This document shows positions 54,084-62,816 of a stretch of DNA of 64,000 bases, piece after piece. The first letter of the stretch is position 1, and every line of letters starts with the position of its first letter. A program made the translations under genes and the position numbers. The DNA is from Caulobacteraceae bacterium (lineage in GTDB: Bacteria > Pseudomonadota > Alphaproteobacteria > Caulobacterales > Caulobacteraceae): assembly GCA_030446805.1 (NCBI GenBank), contig JAUJMO010000001.1, forward strand, positions 887,241-951,240, written 5' to 3'. Under the pieces are notes generated by a model. It had not been told where the DNA came from. It saw only the letters and a list, made by a program, of their open reading frames with translations, and did not search any database.

Positions 54084-54491
54084 ATGTCGAACGAGGATGG
54101 GGGGGGAGGCGAAACCTACGGCCGCGCGGGCGCCTACAACGTCGAACCGGGCCAAGGCGCGGGCGAGTTCGGCAACGAGGGCCGGGTGGGCGGCGTCGCT
54201 CCGGAGGACGGCGCCTACACCGGCCAGACCGGCACCGGGTACGGCCGCACCGCCGGGGGGCGATCCCCCGACGACGACCGCATGCGCGAGGAGATCACCG
54301 CCAAGCTCGACGCCGACCCCTTCCTCGACGCCACGCATATCGAGGTCTGGGTCGCTGAGGGTGAGGCGAGGCTCGCGGGGACCGTCTCGGCCCGCAGCGA
54401 CAAGCGACGCGCCGAGGACCTGGCGAAAACGGTGTCCGGGGTGGCCCGGGTGCACGATCAGCTCACCGTCCAGGACGCCTCAAGAGGATGA
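54084..54491 (+). CDS. BON-domain protein
   Basis: 135 residues; GAGGAG upstream. A Gly/Tyr/Glu-rich first half (GRAGAYNVEPGQGAGEFG), then one BON domain from about 64 (DDRMREEITAKLDADPFLDATHIEVWVAEGEARLAGTVSARSDKRRAEDLAKTVSGVARVHDQL). No signal peptide, so the protein may stay cytoplasmic, unlike OsmY. BON domains bind phospholipid or other ligands under stress. Confidence 0.8.
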   Translation: MSNEDGGGGETYGRAGAYNVEPGQGAGEFGNEGRVGGVAPEDGAYTGQTGTGYGRTAGGRSPDDDRMREEITAKLDADPFLDATHIEVWVAEGEARLAGTVSARSDKRRAEDLAKTVSGVARVHDQLTVQDASRG

Positions 54492-54536
54492 GGCGCGGCT
54501 CGCCCCTCCGCCGCAAGCGGGTGAGGACCTCCGAGC

Positions 54537-54965
54537 CTAGTCGTCTCGGTGGACCCGCTCGCGGCGCTCGTGCCGCTCCTGCGCCTCCAGGCTGAGCGTC
54601 GCAATGGGTCGGGCTTCCAGCCGCGCGAGACTGATCGGCTCTCCGGTCTCCTCGCAGAAGCCGTAGCTGCCGTCCTCGATCCGGCGCAGCGCTTCGTCGA
54701 TCTTGCTGATCAGCTTGCGTTGGCGGTCGCGGGTGCGGAGTTCGAGCGCCCGGTCCGTCTCAGAGGTGGCGCGGTCGGCCAGATCCGGATGGTTGTGGTT
54801 CTCGCCTTGCAGATAGGCCACGGTCTCCCGCGACTCGCGAAGGATCTCGTCCTTCCAAGCCAGGAGCTTGCCCCGGAAGTAGCGAAGCTGCGTTTCGTTC
54901 ATGAACGCCTCGTCCTCGGCGAACCGAGTCTGGACGTTGTCTCTCGTCAACACCGGTGCGTTCAT
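54537..54965 (-). CDS. dksA: RNA polymerase-binding transcription factor DksA
   Basis: 142 residues from ATG 54965. The coiled coil and acidic tip (DLADRATSETDRALELRTRDRQRKLISKIDEAL) fit DksA. The zinc-finger part is FCEETGEPISLARLEARPIATLSLEAQERHE: only one of the four zinc cysteines remains. Such one-Cys forms are common in alphaproteobacteria and still act with ppGpp. It lies between BON and fliX. Confidence 0.9.
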   Translation of the reverse strand: MNAPVLTRDNVQTRFAEDEAFMNETQLRYFRGKLLAWKDEILRESRETVAYLQGENHNHPDLADRATSETDRALELRTRDRQRKLISKIDEALRRIEDGSYGFCEETGEPISLARLEARPIATLSLEAQERHERRERVHRDD

Positions 54966-55052
54966 TGACGCCCCCACGTTAAGTCATCCCGCCGACCTAA
55001 ACGGCCGGGCTTATACGGAAGGTGAACGACGGCTGCAATCACGATCCTGTGC

Positions 55053-55514
55053 TCACACCGGGCCTGTGCTCACGCCGGGGCGCGCGAGGCCGCCGCGCCC
55101 TTCGCGCTTGGCCATCTCAACAGCCGCCCGCACTTCGATCTCGTCCAGCACGCCTTCCAGTTCGGCGTCCTCAGTGGCCGCGCGTTCGTCGGCCACCGCC
55201 TTCGACAGCTTCACCATCGCCTCCGGCGCCGCCCCGTCGCCGCCCAGCAGGGCCAGCTTGACGCCGTCCAGTTCATCCAGGATCCGCGCCGCCCGTCGCA
55301 CCGATCGCCGACGACGCTCAAGCGGCCCGTCCAGCTCCTGCAGCGCCAGCAGCGCGTCCAGGGAACCCACGCCGGGAGCGCCCGCCCGGGCCGTCGCGGC
55401 CGAGGCCGGGGCCGCGCCGCTCTGGGAGACTGCAAAGCCGCCCTTCTTCGACGCGCCCGCCGGCGAGCCGTTCACCCGCTGAGGTCCGCCGAGGGGAGAG
55501 CTCGTGATCTTCAT
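55053..55514 (-). CDS. fliX: Flagellar assembly regulator FliX
   Basis: 153 residues from ATG 55514. The N-terminus is Gly/Ser/Ala-rich; the C-terminal half ([64 protein letters not shown]) matches FliX. In Caulobacter FliX couples basal-body assembly to FlbD activity and is divergent from flgI, exactly as here. Confidence 0.88.
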   Translation of the reverse strand: MKITSSPLGGPQRVNGSPAGASKKGGFAVSQSGAAPASAATARAGAPGVGSLDALLALQELDGPLERRRRSVRRAARILDELDGVKLALLGGDGAAPEAMVKLSKAVADERAATEDAELEGVLDEIEVRAAVEMAKREGRGGLARPGVSTGPV

Positions 55515-55538
55515 CGCAGCCACCGTGCCCCTGTCAGC

Positions 55539-55553
55539 TTAACGCCGCGTCAA
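55539..55553 (-). promoter_or_regulatory. CtrA-like box upstream of fliX
   Basis: TTAA-N7-TCAA on the + strand (7 of 8 to TTAA-N7-TTAA), 25 bases from the fliX start. fliX is a CtrA-controlled class II gene in Caulobacter. Confidence 0.4.
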
Positions 55554-55555
55554 CG

Positions 55556-55574
55556 CCCGGCAGCTTTTGCCGAG
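55556..55574. promoter_or_regulatory. FlbD-like inverted repeat upstream of flgI
   Basis: CCCGGCA-GCTTT-TGCCGAG, third copy of the shared element, six of seven pairs. It lies about 90 bases upstream of a sigma-54-like sequence, the usual distance of an activator site. Confidence 0.55.
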
Positions 55575-55661
55575 TCGCGTCGAGGCGCCGTGGCGCGAGC
55601 CCCTCCGAGTTGGCGTGTGAGGTCACCAAGCCTTAACCCCCCTCCCCCACCTTCTCTACGC

Positions 55662-55676
55662 CGGCAGAACGTCAGC
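55662..55676 (+). promoter_or_regulatory. Weak sigma-54 candidate for flgI
   Basis: CGGCAGAACGTCAGC. GG and GC at the right spacing but several other positions differ. Supported mainly by the distance to the FlbD-like site and to the flgI ATG (35 bases). Confidence 0.3.
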
Positions 55677-55710
55677 GCTCCTCGTCGTGATCGACGCCAA
55701 AGGTTTGCGC

Positions 55711-56814
55711 ATGTTCCGCCCCCTCCTGCTCTCCACCGCCGTGCTCGCCGCCGCCGCCTTGGCCGGCTCCCCCGCCCTGGCCGGTTCGCGGGTCAAGGAC
55801 ATCGTGGAGGTGGAAGGCGTCCGCGAGAACCAGTTGATCGGTTACGGCGTGGTCGTGGGCCTGAACGGCACGGGCGACAGCGTCCGCAACAGCCCCTTCA
55901 CCAAACAGAGCCTGGAGGGGATGCTCGAACGCCTGGGCGTCAACGTCCGCGACCAGAACATCAACACCAAGAACGCCGCGGTGGTGATCGTCACCGCCCA
56001 ACTGCCCGCATTCGCCGCCTCCGGTTCGCGGCTGGACGTCACCGTGTCCGCCATGGGCGACGCCAAGAGCCTGCTGGGCGGCACCCTGCTGGTCACGCCC
56101 ATGCTGGGGGCCGACGGGGAAGCCTACGCCGTGGCCCAGGGGCAGATCGCGGTGGGCGGCTTCTCCGCCGAGGGCGCGTCCGGCTCGTCCGTGACCAAGG
56201 GCGTGCCGACCTCCGGACGCATCAGCAACGGCGGCATCGTCGAGCGCGAGCTCGCCTTCAGCATGGGCGAGATGCAGCAGGTGCGTCTGTCGCTCCGCAA
56301 TCCCGACTTCACCACGGCCCGCCGTGTAGCCGAAGCCGTCAACGCCGCCTTTCCCGGTTCCGCCCGCGCCGACAACCCCAGCGTGGTCACGCTTCGCGCT
56401 CCTGGCGGGGGCGACGTGGTCGGCTTCCTCACCGCCGTGGAGCAACTCTCCGTGGAGGTCGACATGCCCGCCAAGGTGGTCATCGACGACGCCTCCGGCG
56501 TGATCGTGATGGGCGAAAACGTGCGCGTGTCCACCGTGGCCATCGCACAAGGCGCGCTCACCGTCTCCGTTCAGGAGACTCCCGCGGTCAGCCAGCCCAA
56601 CGAGTACGCCGCCGGCGAGACCACCGTCGTGCCTCAGAGCACCGTCGGCGTCTCGGAAGGCGGCGGGGGACTGCGGGTCCTGGAAGGAGGCGCCTCCTTG
56701 TCCAGCCTGGTGGCCGGACTGAACGCCCTGGGCGTGGGGCCGCGCGACATGATCTCCATCCTGCAGACCATCAAGGCCGCTGGCGCGCTCCAGGCCGAAA
56801 TCGAGGTGATGTGA
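55711..56814 (+). CDS. flgI: Flagellar P-ring protein FlgI
   Basis: 367 residues from ATG 55711. Signal peptide [20 protein letters not shown], then [32 protein letters not shown] and [25 protein letters not shown]; complete to the end ([35 protein letters not shown]). It forms the periplasmic P ring. Stop and flgJ start overlap. Confidence 0.97.
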   Translation: MFRPLLLSTAVLAAAALAGSPALAGSRVKDIVEVEGVRENQLIGYGVVVGLNGTGDSVRNSPFTKQSLEGMLERLGVNVRDQNINTKNAAVVIVTAQLPAFAASGSRLDVTVSAMGDAKSLLGGTLLVTPMLGADGEAYAVAQGQIAVGGFSAEGASGSSVTKGVPTSGRISNGGIVERELAFSMGEMQQVRLSLRNPDFTTARRVAEAVNAAFPGSARADNPSVVTLRAPGGGDVVGFLTAVEQLSVEVDMPAKVVIDDASGVIVMGENVRVSTVAIAQGALTVSVQETPAVSQPNEYAAGETTVVPQSTVGVSEGGGGLRVLEGGASLSSLVAGLNALGVGPRDMISILQTIKAAGALQAEIEVM

Positions 56815-57104
56815 TGGACGTGCCCGCCCTCCCGCCGCCGCCGCCGCCCAACACGGACGCCGCCAGGACGCGCGAGCAGATCAAGAAGACCGCGAAGGAG
56901 TTCGAGGCCGCCTTCATCGGTCAGATGCTGAACCAGATGTTCGAAGGCGTTGAAACGGCCGCGCCCTTCGGGGGCGGCCCCGGCGAGCAGGCCTTCAAAT
57001 CCTTCCTGACAGAGGCCGTCGCGAAGCAGATGGTGGCGGCCGGTGGGCTGGGCCTGGCCGACGACCTCCAACGCGACATGCTGAAACTGCAGGGGCTCGA
57101 ATAG
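56814..57104 (+). CDS. flgJ: Rod-binding protein (FlgJ N-terminal domain type)
   Basis: 96 residues. [24 protein letters not shown] and [33 protein letters not shown] match the rod-capping half of FlgJ. The muramidase half of enterobacterial FlgJ is absent, as normal in alphaproteobacteria, so another enzyme must open the peptidoglycan. Confidence 0.9.
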   Translation: MDVPALPPPPPPNTDAARTREQIKKTAKEFEAAFIGQMLNQMFEGVETAAPFGGGPGEQAFKSFLTEAVAKQMVAAGGLGLADDLQRDMLKLQGLE

Positions 57105-57533
57105 ATGGCGCTGCACGCCGACGACGCCGCGGACCGGGTCGACCAGCTCACCACCCTGACCGAGCGGCTGACCGGCATCATGCGCGAAGCCATGGCCGAT
57201 CTGGAGGCCCGCCGGCCGAGCTTGGCCCGCGCCGAAGAGCTCGGTCGACTGGCCAACATCTATCGCCACGAAAGCGCGCGGGTGCGCCGCGACCCTTCCA
57301 TGATCGCCGCCGCCCCGCTGGCCGACCGCGCCCGCCTCAAGGCGGCGACCCAGACCTTCGAGGCCACCCTGGCCCGCCACGCCCGGGCGGTGGAGGCGGC
57401 CCGCACCGTGTCCGAGGGGCTTGTGCGCGCGATCGCCGAGGAGTTGGCGCGGAGCCGCCCCACCGCGTCAGGCTACGGTCCGCGCCCGACGAAACCCGAG
57501 AACCAGCCGCTGGCCTACAACAAGCGCAGCTGA
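57105..57533 (+). CDS. flbY: FlbY-like flagellar protein (FlgN-like helical)
   Basis: 142 residues, directly after flgJ. Helical throughout: QLTTLTERLTGIMREAMADLEARRPSLARAEELGRLANIYRHESARVRRDPSMI and a second helix. The Caulobacter FlbY shows the same RxxE...LANVYRHESARV pattern in my memory, and its position fits. Possibly an export chaperone like FlgN. Confidence 0.7.
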   Translation: MALHADDAADRVDQLTTLTERLTGIMREAMADLEARRPSLARAEELGRLANIYRHESARVRRDPSMIAAAPLADRARLKAATQTFEATLARHARAVEAARTVSEGLVRAIAEELARSRPTASGYGPRPTKPENQPLAYNKRS

Positions 57534-57555
57534 GCGCTGGCGGGCTGGGTCGCGG

Positions 57556-60300
57556 TCACCCGCCGCCGGTCAGACGGTTCAACGCGGCCTGATAGTTGGC
57601 CGCCTGCTTCTGCATCCAGGCCGGAGCCGGGCCTGTCGCGGTGGGCGGGGCCTTGGGCTTCATGGCGTCGGCCAGGTCGCGATAGGCCGTCTGGATGGCG
57701 ATCTTGGCGGTGTTCAGTTCGTCCGCGGTGCGTTTGATCTCCGCCTTGGAGCTCAGGGTCAGGTCGTGGGCGAGCTTCAGCCCATAGGTCTTGCCCTCGT
57801 CCGGGATGACCTCCTTGCCTGCCTTGTCGCGCACCACCCGGCGCACCCTCCCCTCCATCAACCCCAGAGCCCCCAGCAGGTCGCGGCCGCCCTCGCCTGG
57901 CAGCAGCTCAACGATGGTTCGATCGTTCCGCGTGGCGATCTCCAGCTTCTCGAACACCCCGGGCGGGATCGTCCCGTCAGCTGAAGGCGGGGCCGTGCCG
58001 CGCACCGTCTCCGACCGAGCGTTGAAGCCCAGCGCACGGTTGACGCGCTCCCCCAAGGTTTTCAGCGTGTCTCCGGCTTCCAGGGTCACGGCGATTTTTC
58101 GCCCGCCGTTCACCCGCAGGTAGAAACGGTCGCCCGCCCTTGCCGAGGTGGAGGCTGCGATCTCCTGCGCCCCCGTGTAGTCGATCGTGCCGGTGGGCAG
58201 GCCCAGCCGGTCCAGCACCGACGCCCCGGCCGCGCCCACCGCGATGGCGCTCGGGGCCGCCTCGCCGTCCTTGGCCGTCCAGCGCCGGGCCCAGCCGACC
58301 GCGCCCGTCTCAGCGTCCAGCCGCGCCACAAAGCCGTCCTTTGCGCCTTGCTTGACCGTGTTGGCGATTTCGCCGTTGGTCGACCCCGCGATCCAGGCCT
58401 GTCCGTTGCGGAGCGTCACGGCCGTAACCTCGTCCTCGCCCGCACCGCCCCAGTAGCTCACGCGGTCGGTGGTGCTGGCGGTCAAGCCGCCGTCCAGCGC
58501 GGCGACAAAGGCGTCGCGGCCGCCGTTGAAGGCGTTCGTCGCCGGGGCGTCGAGCCCGCCGCTCCGGGTCGAGCCCGCCACCGTCAGCCGGCCGTTCTGC
58601 AAGGCCACCGCGGTGACGGCTCCGCCGGCCAGATCGCCCAGGTCGCGGCGCGCCGTCTCCGCCGGCCCGCCCGCGGCCGCCAGGTCGAAACGCCGGATCA
58701 CGGCGCGTCCGTTCTCCACGCCCGCAACCACCAGGGCCGAGCCCTCGACGGCGAGCGCCGAAGCCGCGTCGCTTCCGGCGGTGCCGAACTGGCGCGTCCA
58801 GCTCTGCTTGCCGTCCTTGTCCCAGGCGCGGACCCAGCCGTCGCTGCCGCCCACCGAACCGCCACCGTCCGGCATGGCGCCCACGGTCCGTCCCGCCGCG
58901 ATCACCGACCCGTCCGCGCCGAAGCTCAAGGCGCGGACCTCGTCCGCCCCGTGGGAGCCGCCGCGCCGCGTCCACAGCTCCGAACCCTCGCCGTCGAACA
59001 CGGTCACGAAGCTGTCCGCCTCCGCCGCGTTGAGCGACGCCGTGGCGCCCGCATCCTGCAGCTCTCCCGTGACGGAGCCGCCGATGGCGACCCTGCCGTC
59101 GGCGCCTACGGCGATGGCGGTGGCGTTCGCCGCCTCCTCCGCGCCCAGGGTGCGCGACCACAACAGTTGCCCCGTCGAGTCGTATTTCAGCAAGGCCGCG
59201 TCCCGCCGCCCCTCGATCGTCTGGCCCGCCACCTCCCCGGTCAGTTCGGCCACCATATAGAGCGCCCCATCCGCGCCGGTGGCGCTGGCCCGGACGGCCG
59301 CGACGTCCGGGTCCATGCCGGCGCTGAACACGCGGCCCTCCACCCAGTTGGCCTGCCCGAAGGTGTTGACCGCCGGGGGCGGCGGGTTCGTGGCCGGGTC
59401 GGACTGGAACTTCAGCAGCTGGCGTTCCTGGACCTCGGGCTGGCCGTCGACCGCCTTGCCCGCGTTTTGGACGAGGTAGACCGCATCGGCCGTGGCGGGC
59501 GCGGTGAAGTTTAGCGCCTCGCTGAAGGCGCCCTTGACCTTGAACGTCCAGCCGTCCGGCCCCGCCGGCAGGGTCACCGTCTTGTCCCCGACCTTCATCG
59601 TGCTCGGCGGCTCCACCAGCTTCTCGCGCTCGAAGCGAGTGTAGACACCCGCCGCCTCCAGCTTGCCGTTCATGTAGTTGACCACCGCGCCGACCGTGCG
59701 GGTCGCAGTCCCCATCTCCGCCAGGTCAAAGCTGACGACCTTGGGCGCGGTGGTGGACCCGGTCGTGGGGCTGACGGTGACCTGGAACTTCACCTCGCCG
59801 CTCCAGGCCTCCACGGCCGCATCGCGGTCGCCGCGGTGGACCACGCCCGTCCGGTACTCCGGCGTGTCGCGGCGCACGCCGGCTCCCGTTCGCGCGCGCT
59901 CGGCGACCTCGCCCCGGATCAGCTGAAGCTTGTCCAGATCCAAGGTGTCGATGAAAGGCCCGAGCTCCTTCAGCCCGGCCGCGAAGCGGCGCTCCAGCTG
60001 CTTCATCTCGATGGAGCTCACGCCCTTGGCGTCCGCCCGCTTGGCCAGGAGGTCCAGCGAGTTCAGGCCGTTGTAGAGCGCGAACAGCTCAGGAAAGTCT
60101 CCGGACTCCTTGCCCAGCCTCTTCTTCTGCGTTTCCAGGTCGATCAGCTTGCGGCTGTTCAGGACGGCCTTGAGCAGCTCCGATTGCGGAGGCTCCTTGG
60201 GGTTCGGCGCCCAGGGCGGCCGCGGCGCGGCCTTGCCCGACCGGGCCGGGTTGAAGGGCGCAGCGCTCGGGTAGAGCAGGCTGTAGTCGAACTTGATCAC
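57556..60300 (-). CDS. flaEY: FlaEY-like large protein with beta-propeller-type repeats
   Basis: 914 residues, GTG start at 60300. N-terminal helical part (residues 1-130, LNSRKLIDLETQKKRL...), a beta domain, then from about 340 to 690 repeats of the kind DAFVAALDG / WTRRGGSHGADEVRALSFGADGSVIAAG, which suggests a beta-propeller. The C-terminal 150 residues are helical (LSSKAEIKRTADELNTAKIAIQTAYRDLADAMKPK) and flagellin-adaptor-like. In Caulobacter a protein named FlaEY lies in the flagellin gene region; the assignment here is by context and length. No signal peptide, so it may be cytoplasmic or exported by the flagellar system. Confidence 0.6.
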   Translation of the reverse strand: MIKFDYSLLYPSAAPFNPARSGKAAPRPPWAPNPKEPPQSELLKAVLNSRKLIDLETQKKRLGKESGDFPELFALYNGLNSLDLLAKRADAKGVSSIEMKQLERRFAAGLKELGPFIDTLDLDKLQLIRGEVAERARTGAGVRRDTPEYRTGVVHRGDRDAAVEAWSGEVKFQVTVSPTTGSTTAPKVVSFDLAEMGTATRTVGAVVNYMNGKLEAAGVYTRFEREKLVEPPSTMKVGDKTVTLPAGPDGWTFKVKGAFSEALNFTAPATADAVYLVQNAGKAVDGQPEVQERQLLKFQSDPATNPPPPAVNTFGQANWVEGRVFSAGMDPDVAAVRASATGADGALYMVAELTGEVAGQTIEGRRDAALLKYDSTGQLLWSRTLGAEEAANATAIAVGADGRVAIGGSVTGELQDAGATASLNAAEADSFVTVFDGEGSELWTRRGGSHGADEVRALSFGADGSVIAAGRTVGAMPDGGGSVGGSDGWVRAWDKDGKQSWTRQFGTAGSDAASALAVEGSALVVAGVENGRAVIRRFDLAAAGGPAETARRDLGDLAGGAVTAVALQNGRLTVAGSTRSGGLDAPATNAFNGGRDAFVAALDGGLTASTTDRVSYWGGAGEDEVTAVTLRNGQAWIAGSTNGEIANTVKQGAKDGFVARLDAETGAVGWARRWTAKDGEAAPSAIAVGAAGASVLDRLGLPTGTIDYTGAQEIAASTSARAGDRFYLRVNGGRKIAVTLEAGDTLKTLGERVNRALGFNARSETVRGTAPPSADGTIPPGVFEKLEIATRNDRTIVELLPGEGGRDLLGALGLMEGRVRRVVRDKAGKEVIPDEGKTYGLKLAHDLTLSSKAEIKRTADELNTAKIAIQTAYRDLADAMKPKAPPTATGPAPAWMQKQAANYQAALNRLTGGG

Positions 60301-60375
60301 GGCGGGCGCGACTCCGGTCTGCTGCCACCTAAGCCGGTGAAACAGAACAACGGCTTAAGGCGTAGGGTGAACGGC

Positions 60376-60930
60376 TCAGGCCGCCAGCAGCCCCGACCGG
60401 TGCAGGTCCAGCCGCGCGGCCTCGCGCCTGGCCTCCCATTCCTCGCGCAGCACCCCCAGCAGCACCGCATCGTGGAAGCGGCCGTCCTTCCACACGTGTC
60501 GGCGCAGATAACCTTCCCGCCGGAAGCCCGCGCCCGCCTGCGCCTTGAGCGCGATATCGTTGTCGGCCAGCACCTCCGACCAGACCTTCTCCAGCCCGAG
60601 CTCGCGAAACGCCCGGTCCAGGCCCAGCGCCTGGGCGGCCCGTCCGGCGCCCCTGCCCCGCGCCCGGGGCTCGCCGATGTACCAACCCCACTCGGCCCGC
60701 CGGTTCTTGGTCGTGATGTTGGTCAGCGCCGCCCAGCCGCAGGGCTCGCCGTTCAAGGTGACGATCCAGCCTCCCCGCGTGGGATCGGCCCGGAAGGCGT
60801 CGAACCAGGCTTGGTGTGCGTCCGGGTCGCTGGGCGGCAGGCCGCGCATCCAGCGGTCCACCTCCGTATCCCGACGCCAAGCGAACAAGCGCCGGCTGTC
60901 GTCGTCTTGAAGGTCGCGGAGCCCGATCAC
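60376..60930 (-). CDS. GNAT acetyltransferase, PseH/FlmH-like
   Basis: 184 residues. The N-terminus (LRDLQDDDSRRLFAWRRDTEVDRWM) and the acetyl-CoA loop (GWYIGEPRARGRGAGRAAQALG), DNDIALKAQAGAGFRREG, fit GNAT. Together with WM...HQAWFDAF it resembles PseH (UDP-4-amino-sugar N-acetyltransferase of pseudaminic acid synthesis), called FlmH in Caulobacter. Next to flagellin genes this suits filament glycosylation. Other Pse genes are not in the window. Confidence 0.75.
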   Translation of the reverse strand: MIGLRDLQDDDSRRLFAWRRDTEVDRWMRGLPPSDPDAHQAWFDAFRADPTRGGWIVTLNGEPCGWAALTNITTKNRRAEWGWYIGEPRARGRGAGRAAQALGLDRAFRELGLEKVWSEVLADNDIALKAQAGAGFRREGYLRRHVWKDGRFHDAVLLGVLREEWEARREAARLDLHRSGLLAA

Positions 60931-60990
60931 GACTCGCAGCCTAGCACCGGCGTGCGACGCTTCGAAAACGGTTTCCCCGGCGCGCGGCGC

Positions 60991-61455
60991 TCAGCCCCGC
61001 AAGGCGTCGCGGACCAATCGGGTGCAGGCTTCCGCCTGCGTGCGTAGAAAACGCCGCTCCGACACGCTCGGCCGCTCGGCGCGGCTCAGCAAGGGCGTGC
61101 GATAGGTTTCCTGCGCGCCGCGTACGTCCTCACGGTCGACCAACCCCCGCGCGCGGAGCCGGTCGTAGGCCCGCTCGAGGTCATAGTCGTACCACCCGCT
61201 CGGCCGTGTGAAGTCGGGCGGCAGCGCCAGGTCGAACCGCTGGTTGTCCACGCGAACATAGACGCGCTGCGCGTCGCGCGAGGGCGGGTTGCTCAAAAGA
61301 CGGGCACGGTCGCAGATCACCAGCTTCTCCCCCAGGGTGCGACCCTGGGCGACGTCGAAGCGGGCGAAGTCGTTGGTCTGCGCCCAGGCCGAAGAGGCCA
61401 GGGCGGGCAGGACGGCGGCGGCCAGGCCGGCCGCCGCAAGGATGGATCTCAGCAT
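60991..61455 (-). CDS. Exported hypothetical protein
   Basis: 154 residues with signal peptide (ILAAAGLAAAVLPALASSAWAQ). Two Cys (LVICDRARLL, AEACTRLV) could form a disulfide. The middle has a Tyr/Asp/Arg-rich stretch (PSGWYDYDLERAYDRLRARG). I know no family. Confidence 0.6.
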   Translation of the reverse strand: MLRSILAAAGLAAAVLPALASSAWAQTNDFARFDVAQGRTLGEKLVICDRARLLSNPPSRDAQRVYVRVDNQRFDLALPPDFTRPSGWYDYDLERAYDRLRARGLVDREDVRGAQETYRTPLLSRAERPSVSERRFLRTQAEACTRLVRDALRG

Positions 61456-61520
61456 GTCGGGGCCTCCAGGAGCCGCCCCTTCATGTCGGTCGCGCCGGCG
61501 CCCGACGCAAGCCGGTCCCC

Positions 61521-62273
61521 CTACCGGAACAGCGACAAAACCGTCTGTGGGCCGCCGTTGGAGACCGACAGGCTCGTGCCGCTCAGGGTCTGTTTGATCG
61601 CCAGAGCGGCCAGGCGGGCGCCCTCGACGTCCAGCCCGTCCTTGCCGCCGGTCACCGCCTCGGACAACAGGCCCACAAAGGCGCGATGCGCGCCCACCCG
61701 TTTGGCGTCGTCCCGAAGCTGGTCGCGCGCCGCTTCGGCCCCGGACAAGGCGTCCTCGGTCTGAAGCAGGGCCGTCGTGCGGTCCGCGGTCAGGTCCACG
61801 GCCACGGTCGGGCCTCCCGGCCGGAGATCGTGCCCGGCCACCGAAAGCTCCCCGTCCGCGTGGGCCGGCACGCGCAAGCCCCCGCCCGGCAGGCTGCCGT
61901 TCAGCAGATTGACCCCGTCGAAGCCCGCGCCCTCCGCCGTTTCGTCGATCCGGCCCAGCGCCTGGGCGGCCTCGGCCGGGCGGTCGGCCGCCACCGCCTC
62001 GCGCAGTTGGCCCAGGAGGTTCACCACGGTGTCGGCGGCGGCCAGCGCGGCGTCGGTGATCGAGCTGGCCCGGTCCAGTCCGGAGGTCGCGGCCTTGAGC
62101 GCGCCCATCTCCGCGGCTGGAGCGCGGGGCGCGGCGGCGGGATTGGCGCGGGCCTGATCGGGCTGGTTTCTGATCCCGTCCGGACCGGCGCGCACGGTGG
62201 TCCCGCCCTCAGGACGGAGCCGCAGGCCCGGCAGGGACAGGGTGGAGCGTTCGGGTGAGACGCTGATCGTCAT
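61521..62273 (-). CDS. Flagellin-related protein lacking N-terminal D0 segment
   Basis: 250 residues from ATG 62273, with GAGGAG upstream. Residues about 60-130 (ATSGLDRASSITDAALAAADTVVNLLGQLREAVAADRP..., GAGFDGVNLLNGS) correspond to the D1 part of flagellin. The C-terminal 30 residues (LAALAIKQTLSGTSLSVSNGGPQTVLSLFR) are a flagellin D0 end. But the conserved start (NTNVGALVALQSLN...) is absent; the first 50 residues are a Pro/Arg-rich sequence. It is a minor or regulatory flagellin homologue (like FljJ-type or a cap), or export-defective. Confidence 0.75.
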   Translation of the reverse strand: MTISVSPERSTLSLPGLRLRPEGGTTVRAGPDGIRNQPDQARANPAAAPRAPAAEMGALKAATSGLDRASSITDAALAAADTVVNLLGQLREAVAADRPAEAAQALGRIDETAEGAGFDGVNLLNGSLPGGGLRVPAHADGELSVAGHDLRPGGPTVAVDLTADRTTALLQTEDALSGAEAARDQLRDDAKRVGAHRAFVGLLSEAVTGGKDGLDVEGARLAALAIKQTLSGTSLSVSNGGPQTVLSLFR

Positions 62274-62440
62274 GGTGGCTCCTCGGCGCTTCGACCGTGA
62301 GCGCCCCCAGGCTGGGAGGCGCCATGAGGACATGGCTTAGGCCGAGAGGGTGACCGCCGAGTTAACGGCCCACGCGGTTTCGCCGCCGCGGCGAACGCCG
62401 GGCGGACGGGGAGCGGGGGGCCGAACCGAGCTTTGGAGGC

Positions 62441-62728
62441 TCAGGCCCGGGTCTTGATCACGTCGCCGGGGTCGTAGTCTCCGGTCGACATGGCCTTCAG
62501 CACCTCGGCGCGAGGAAGTTGAAGGATCACCTCGCCCGTTCTCCGATCCAGGGTCTTGTAGACAAAGGCGCCCGTTGCGGGGTCCTCCTCGATCACAAGC
62601 CGGAGGTCGGCGGACTGGGGTTCGGTGGGGCCCTCCGGCGCCCGGGTCGGCGGCGCTTGTTCGGGGGAACGAGCGACGACGGTGGCGGCGGGACTGGAGG
62701 CGGCGGCGGCTCCTGCTTCTGGCTTCAT
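62441..62728 (-). CDS. flaG: FlaG-family protein
   Basis: 95 residues. After a Pro/Ala-rich N-terminus comes LRLVIEEDPATGAFVYKTLDRRTGEVILQLPRAEVLKAM, the FlaG domain. FlaG affects filament length in other bacteria. Lies between two flagellin genes. Confidence 0.85.
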   Translation of the reverse strand: MKPEAGAAAASSPAATVVARSPEQAPPTRAPEGPTEPQSADLRLVIEEDPATGAFVYKTLDRRTGEVILQLPRAEVLKAMSTGDYDPGDVIKTRA

Positions 62729-62780
62729 TGACGTTGCGCCGCCCCTTCTGGACGACGTCCCCTGCTAGAGGGCGAAAGCG

Positions 62781-62807
62781 GGAGGCCGGGCGGGATGCCC
62801 GGCCTCC
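62781..62807 (-). terminator. Flagellin terminator
   Basis: A perfect 11-bp stem (ggaggccgggc / gcccggcctcc) with a 5-base loop, 10 bases after the flagellin stop, followed on the minus strand by CGCTTTCG. Confidence 0.75.
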
Positions 62808-62816
62808 CTTAGTCGC

